Source: Azoarcus sp. L1K30
GTDB lineage: Bacteria; Pseudomonadota; Gammaproteobacteria; Burkholderiales; Rhodocyclaceae
Assembly (NCBI RefSeq): GCF_018122735.1
Contig: NZ_JAGRRD010000001.1
Coordinates: 220,706-284,705 of the forward strand
DNA: 64,000 bases
Direction: 5' to 3'
The stretch's first letter is position 1, and each line of letters starts with the position of its first letter. Positions 60,448-64,000 of the stretch are shown one piece after another. The position numbers were made by a program, and so were the translations under genes. The notes below the pieces were generated by a model, which ran no database searches, was not told where the DNA came from, and saw nothing but the letters and a program-made list of their open reading frames with translations.

Positions 60448-61473
60448 ATGAAGATGCGTAAAGTGTTCCTGGGCGTTGCAGCCCTTGCGTTGATGCCCAC
60501 CCTGGCTGCTGCCGAAGAGGTGGTGCTGAAGGTGGCCCACTTCCTGCCGCCGGTCTCGCCGGCGCACACCAAGTTCATCCAGCCCTGGTGCGACAAGATC
60601 GAGGCCGAATCGAAGGGCAAGATGAAGTGCCAGATCTATCCTGCGATGCAGCTCGGCGGTACCCCGCCGCAACTGCTGAACCAGGTCCGTGACGGCGTGG
60701 CCGATATCGTATGGACGCTGCCGGGCTATACCCCGGGCCGTTTCCCGGTGTCGGAAGTGTTCGAACTGCCGTTCATGACGACCACCCACGAGGCGTCCTC
60801 GCGCGCATTCTGGGACTTCTCGCAGAAGTATGCGCAGAAGGAATTCGCCGGCACGCATCCGATCGCGGTGTGGGTGAATGGCCCCAACGTGCTGCATTTC
60901 CGCGACAAACAGGTCAAGACGCTGGACGATCTCAAGGGGGTCAAGGTCCGCGCGCCGTCGCGTCTGGGTAATTCGCTACTCGCCGCGCTGGGCGCGACGC
61001 CGGTCGGCATGCCGGTCCCGCAGATGGCCGAAAGCCTGTCCAAGGGGGTCATCGACGGCGCACTCATCCCGTGGGAAGTCGTGCCTGCGACCAAGACTCA
61101 CGAGCTGACCAAGTTCCACGCTGAAGCGGGCAGCGGCAATGCGATGACGACCGCAACCATGATCTTCGTCATGAACAAGAAGAAATACGACGGCCTGCCG
61201 GCGGACCTGAAGAAGGTGATCGACGACAACAGCGGGCGTGAAACGTCGGCCTGGGTGTCCGCCCAGTTCAAGGATGCCGATGCTGGTGGTCGCGCCAAGA
61301 CCGAGGCCAACGGCAACACCATCTACCAGATCGATGCCGCTGAAATGGCCAAGTGGCAGGCCGCAGCGCGTCCGGTGACGGAAGAGTGGATCAAGGACAT
61401 TTCGGAGAAGGGCCTCAACGGCAAGCAGCTTTACGAAGACGCCGCCGCGCTGGTCAAGCAGTATTCGAAGTAA
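60448..61473 (+). CDS. dctP: TRAP transporter substrate-binding protein (DctP) of complete system
   Basis: A 341-residue binding protein with signal peptide (about 1-22, MRKVFLGVAALALMPTLAAA) and the Arg of VKVRAPSRL. AGAGGAGATCCCGGT precedes the ATG. It is strongly similar to the orphan protein at 7288-8325. DctQ and DctM follow, separated by a hairpin that should favour higher binding-protein expression. Placement after ligAB suggests an aromatic or aromatic-derived acid as ligand. Confidence 0.92.
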   Translation: MKMRKVFLGVAALALMPTLAAAEEVVLKVAHFLPPVSPAHTKFIQPWCDKIEAESKGKMKCQIYPAMQLGGTPPQLLNQVRDGVADIVWTLPGYTPGRFPVSEVFELPFMTTTHEASSRAFWDFSQKYAQKEFAGTHPIAVWVNGPNVLHFRDKQVKTLDDLKGVKVRAPSRLGNSLLAALGATPVGMPVPQMAESLSKGVIDGALIPWEVVPATKTHELTKFHAEAGSGNAMTTATMIFVMNKKKYDGLPADLKKVIDDNSGRETSAWVSAQFKDADAGGRAKTEANGNTIYQIDAAEMAKWQAAARPVTEEWIKDISEKGLNGKQLYEDAAALVKQYSK

Positions 61474-61486
61474 GCTTTGCGTCCGG

Positions 61487-61517
61487 AACGCCCCGCGTGC
61501 GTGATGCGCGGGGCGTT
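61487..61517 (+). terminator. Intercistronic hairpin between dctP and dctQ
   Basis: AACGCCCCGCG and CGCGGGGCGTT are perfect 11-bp arms around a 9-base loop, then GTTTC. Such elements often attenuate transcription or protect the dctP message. Confidence 0.7.
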
Positions 61518-61541
61518 GTTTCATGTATTGAGGAGAACAGT

Positions 61542-62066
61542 ATGGCTGAAGCCATCGATCAGGAGACGGCTGCACCCTCCGGGCCCATTGGCCGCGCGAT
61601 AGAAGTGGCGTGTACGGTGTTCGCGGTGTTCGCGGGCATCATGTTCTGTGCCGAGGCGCTGATGTCGGTGGCGAGCGTGGTCGGGCGGGCGGCTTTCAAA
61701 CTGCCGGTACCGGGCGACTATGAGCTGGTGCAGATGCTGTCGGCCATGGGCATCGCAATGTGTCTGCCCTACTGTCAGTTGAAGAAAGGGCATGTGTTCG
61801 TCGACTTCTTCACCCTGTGGGCACCGACTGGACTGAAGCGCGCACTCGACGCGCTGGCGGCCATCCTGCTGGCGGCTTCGTCCTTTTTGCTGACCTGGCG
61901 GATCTGGGAGGGCATGCTTGAGATGCGCGAATACGGCGAGACCTCGATGGTGATTTCGCTGCCGATCTGGTGGGGCTATGTGCCGGTGGCGCCTGCCTTC
62001 GCGCTGCTCGGGATCACTGCGCTGTACACCTTTGGTCAGGAACTGACGAACAGGAGCCCGCAATGA
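61542..62066 (+). CDS. dctQ: TRAP transporter small membrane subunit (DctQ)
   Basis: A 174-residue protein with four hydrophobic helices and DctQ features PGDYELVQMLSAMGIAMCLPYCQLKKGHVFVDFFT. GAGGAGAACAGT precedes the ATG. Its stop overlaps the dctM start (ATGA). Confidence 0.9.
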   Translation: MAEAIDQETAAPSGPIGRAIEVACTVFAVFAGIMFCAEALMSVASVVGRAAFKLPVPGDYELVQMLSAMGIAMCLPYCQLKKGHVFVDFFTLWAPTGLKRALDALAAILLAASSFLLTWRIWEGMLEMREYGETSMVISLPIWWGYVPVAPAFALLGITALYTFGQELTNRSPQ

Positions 62067-63388
62067 GTGGTTCAGAAATCGGGCTTCTGATGGGAGCCGT
62101 CATGATGGTGATGCTGGCGATGCGGGTGCAGATCGGCATTGCCATGTTCCTCACCGGCGCCGCCGGCTACGTGTGGGTATCCGGCCTCGACCCCTTGCTG
62201 GCTTATCTCAAGAACGCCCCCTACGGACGCTTTTCGCTCTACGACCTGTCGGTCGTCCCGCTGTTCCTGCTGATGGGGCAGTTCGCGACCCATGGTGGCC
62301 TGTCTCGCGCCCTGTTTCGTGCCGGCAATGCCTTCATCGGACACTGGAAAGGCGGCATGGCCATGGCCGGGGTCGCCTCGTGCGCCGGCTTCGGCGCCAT
62401 CTGCGGCTCGTCTTTGGCGACGGCCGCGACGATGTCGCATGTGGTGTTGCCCGAACTGAAGCGCCATCAGTACAAGCCCGGTCTGGCTGCGGGTTCGCTT
62501 GCCGCCGGTGGCACGCTGGGCATCCTCATCCCGCCTTCGGTACCGCTGGTGATCTACGCCATTCTCGCCGAACAGAATATCGCCAAGCTGTTTCTCGCTG
62601 CCTTTGTGCCCGGCATTCTCGCGGCGGTAGGCTATATGGTGGTGATCAGTATCGTCACCCGGCTGGATCCCGAGGCCGGCGGCCCGGGTACGCCCAAGCA
62701 CACCTGGGCCGAGCGCCTGCAGACGGTGATCGAGACCTGGCCGGTACTGCTGATTTTCACGGTGGTGATCGGCGGCATCTATGGCGGCCTGTTCACGCCG
62801 ACCGAAGCGGCGTCGATCGGCGCACTGGCGACCGGGATCGCGGCGTGGAAGTCGGGCGGCCTCAAGGACAAGGGCTTGCTCGAGTGCATCTACGGTACGG
62901 CCAAGGGGACCGGCATGATGTTCCTGATCCTGCTCGGCGCCGACACGCTGAACTCCTTCATGGCGCTCAGCCAGCTGCCGGCGGAAGCTGCAGCGTGGGT
63001 GACGGAGATGGGCTTCGGGCCCTTTACCGTGCTGTTTGCGATCCTGGTGATCTACATGCTGCTCGGTTGCGTGATGGACAGCCTGTCGATGATCCTGCTG
63101 ACGATCCCGATCTTCCTGCCCATCGTGCTCGGCATGGACTACTTCGGGCTCGGCCTGGAGGACAAGGCCATCTGGTTCGGCATGGTGGCGTTGGTGGTGA
63201 TGGAGATTGGCCTGATCACGCCGCCGGTGGGGATGAATGTCTACATCATCAACGGCATCGCCAAGGACATCCCGATGGCGACGATCTTCCGCGGCGTGTT
63301 GCCTTTCCTCGCATCGGACATCATTCGCATCGTGCTGCTGGTCATGGTGCCGGGTATCTCGCTATTCGCATTGAGAGTGTTCGGCTGA
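62063..63388 (+). CDS. dctM: TRAP transporter large membrane subunit (DctM)
   Basis: A 441-residue protein with about twelve helices and the DctM features PLFLLMGQFATHGGLS, GAICGSSLATAATMSHVVLPE, GGTLGILIPPSVPLVIYAI and the late GLITPPVGMNVYIINGIA. It is coupled to dctQ. With DctP and DctQ it forms a complete sodium-driven solute importer of the same branch as the orphan binding protein at 7288. Confidence 0.93.
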   Translation: MSGSEIGLLMGAVMMVMLAMRVQIGIAMFLTGAAGYVWVSGLDPLLAYLKNAPYGRFSLYDLSVVPLFLLMGQFATHGGLSRALFRAGNAFIGHWKGGMAMAGVASCAGFGAICGSSLATAATMSHVVLPELKRHQYKPGLAAGSLAAGGTLGILIPPSVPLVIYAILAEQNIAKLFLAAFVPGILAAVGYMVVISIVTRLDPEAGGPGTPKHTWAERLQTVIETWPVLLIFTVVIGGIYGGLFTPTEAASIGALATGIAAWKSGGLKDKGLLECIYGTAKGTGMMFLILLGADTLNSFMALSQLPAEAAAWVTEMGFGPFTVLFAILVIYMLLGCVMDSLSMILLTIPIFLPIVLGMDYFGLGLEDKAIWFGMVALVVMEIGLITPPVGMNVYIINGIAKDIPMATIFRGVLPFLASDIIRIVLLVMVPGISLFALRVFG

Positions 63389-63438
63389 TCAAACTGGACG
63401 AGGTGTTCCGGCCGCGCGACGGCAGCCGGATGCATGCT

Positions 63439-63480
63439 GAAGGCCCGCCTGCCATCATCGGCGGGTGGGCCTTCGTGTTT
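63439..63480 (+). terminator. Rho-independent-like terminator after the TRAP operon
   Basis: A 15-bp stem (63439-63453 with 63460-63474, two G-T pairs, loop ATCATC) is followed by GTGTTT. It closes the dctPQM unit before the last lysR gene. Confidence 0.75.
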
Positions 63481-63578
63481 GTACGCCGCCGGGGCAGGGG
63501 CGGCGCAATGCTCGGTGTGAGGTTAGAATGACGGCAATTTCATTTCCTCGCGTTTCCCACGCCGGCCACAGAAAGCTC

Positions 63579-64000
63579 ATGAACCTGCGCCAGTTGGAGT
63601 ATTTCGTCCGCGTTGCCGAACTCGGCAGCTTCAGCAAGGCGGCATTGGTGCTCGACATTGCGCAACCCGCGTTGTCCCGGCAGGTCCGCCTGCTCGAAAC
63701 CGAACTGCACGTCACCTTGCTGACGCGCAATGGTCGGGGTGTGGCGTTGACCGAGATTGGCAAGAAGCTCTTCGATCAGGGCATCGGCATCCTGCAACTG
63801 GTCGACCGGGTGAGCGAAGAGCTCGGTGAGGCACGCAATGAACCCGTTGGCCAGGTGATCGTCGGCCTGCCGCCGAGCTACGGGCGCCTGCTCACGCTGC
63901 CGCTGGTCAAGGCCTTCCAGCAGCGCTTCCCGAAGGCGCGTCTCAGTATCGTCGAGGGGCTGTCTGCGCACCTGACCGAGTGGATCGCCACCGGGCGGGT
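63579..64000 (+). CDS. LysR-family regulator, 3' part beyond window
   Basis: The first 140 residues are visible: a clear LysR HTH (MNLRQLEYFVRVAELGSFSK, then QPALSRQVRLLE and LLTRNGRGVALTEIG) and the beginning of the effector domain (VIVGLPPSYGRLLTLPLV). The form is the Nac/CbbR-like one. The gene runs off the right edge. It may control genes further right, possibly the lower protocatechuate pathway. Confidence 0.85.
   Translation, partial: MNLRQLEYFVRVAELGSFSKAALVLDIAQPALSRQVRLLETELHVTLLTRNGRGVALTEIGKKLFDQGIGILQLVDRVSEELGEARNEPVGQVIVGLPPSYGRLLTLPLVKAFQQRFPKARLSIVEGLSAHLTEWIATGR

Noticed and set aside
1-64000. CRISPR arrays, rRNA and tRNA genes
   Set aside because: I saw no regularly spaced direct repeats and no conserved RNA gene cores on either strand.

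Overview
The window is a high-GC proteobacterial chromosome segment, most probably from a betaproteobacterium of the Thauera/Azoarcus (Rhodocyclales) kind. That placement is an inference from the gene mix (IclR/LysR-controlled aromatic catabolism, many TRAP carriers, a DUF934-cysI pair, an ANR/FNR-type box), not from a marker gene. I recognise no rRNA, tRNA or CRISPR array.

Layout. 1-2362: an incomplete TIR-domain membrane protein, AT-richer than the rest, followed by about 560 bp without a clear gene. 2953-9401: a LysR regulator and a small 2-oxoacid module (ThDP enzyme, benzaldehyde-type dehydrogenase, orphan TRAP binding protein, ketopantoate-reductase-like enzyme). 9522-20775: housekeeping-like genes (MFS remnant, DUF934-cysI, GAF-GGDEF, LysR, leuCD, alpha-E/ATP-grasp pair, AEC permease). 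21005-63388: about 42 kb of catabolism and transport. 63579-end: start of another LysR gene.

The catabolic block holds a readable route from quinate/shikimate to ring cleavage: quinate/shikimate dehydrogenase (54106-54978), a catabolic-looking type II dehydroquinase (22158-22595), a fused QuiC 3-dehydroshikimate dehydratase (51712-53631) and LigA/LigB protocatechuate 4,5-dioxygenase (58987-60192). Around it are four paralogous KstD-like flavoprotein dehydrogenases, four SDRs, three QuiC/IolE-like TIM barrels, a second AroE-like protein, a Gfo/Idh oxidoreductase, two NIPSNAP-type proteins and five transport sets (Liv ABC, Tct tripartite, one complete TRAP, one TRAP with its binding protein and membrane part about 34 kb apart, one orphan TRAP binding protein). 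I infer a pathway, or several parallel ones, that desaturates oxidised alicyclic (hydroaromatic) acids to phenolic acids feeding protocatechuate cleavage.

Two regulons can be read from the DNA. A palindrome TGTkCGC-N3-GCGCACA occurs four times: before the second iclR gene and dctQM-aroE-uspA-quiC, before dctP-aroQ, before tctCBA-TIM-flavoprotein, and before a VOC-TIM pair. It ties together the separated quinate/shikimate genes. A different IclR-type palindrome (TGGAA-N5-TTCC) lies between the first iclR gene and flavoprotein 3, and a related sequence precedes the second-aroE/flavoprotein 4 operon. The stand-alone VOC-TIM pair looks like a split QuiC in which both halves have lost metal ligands; it is the least explained element here.
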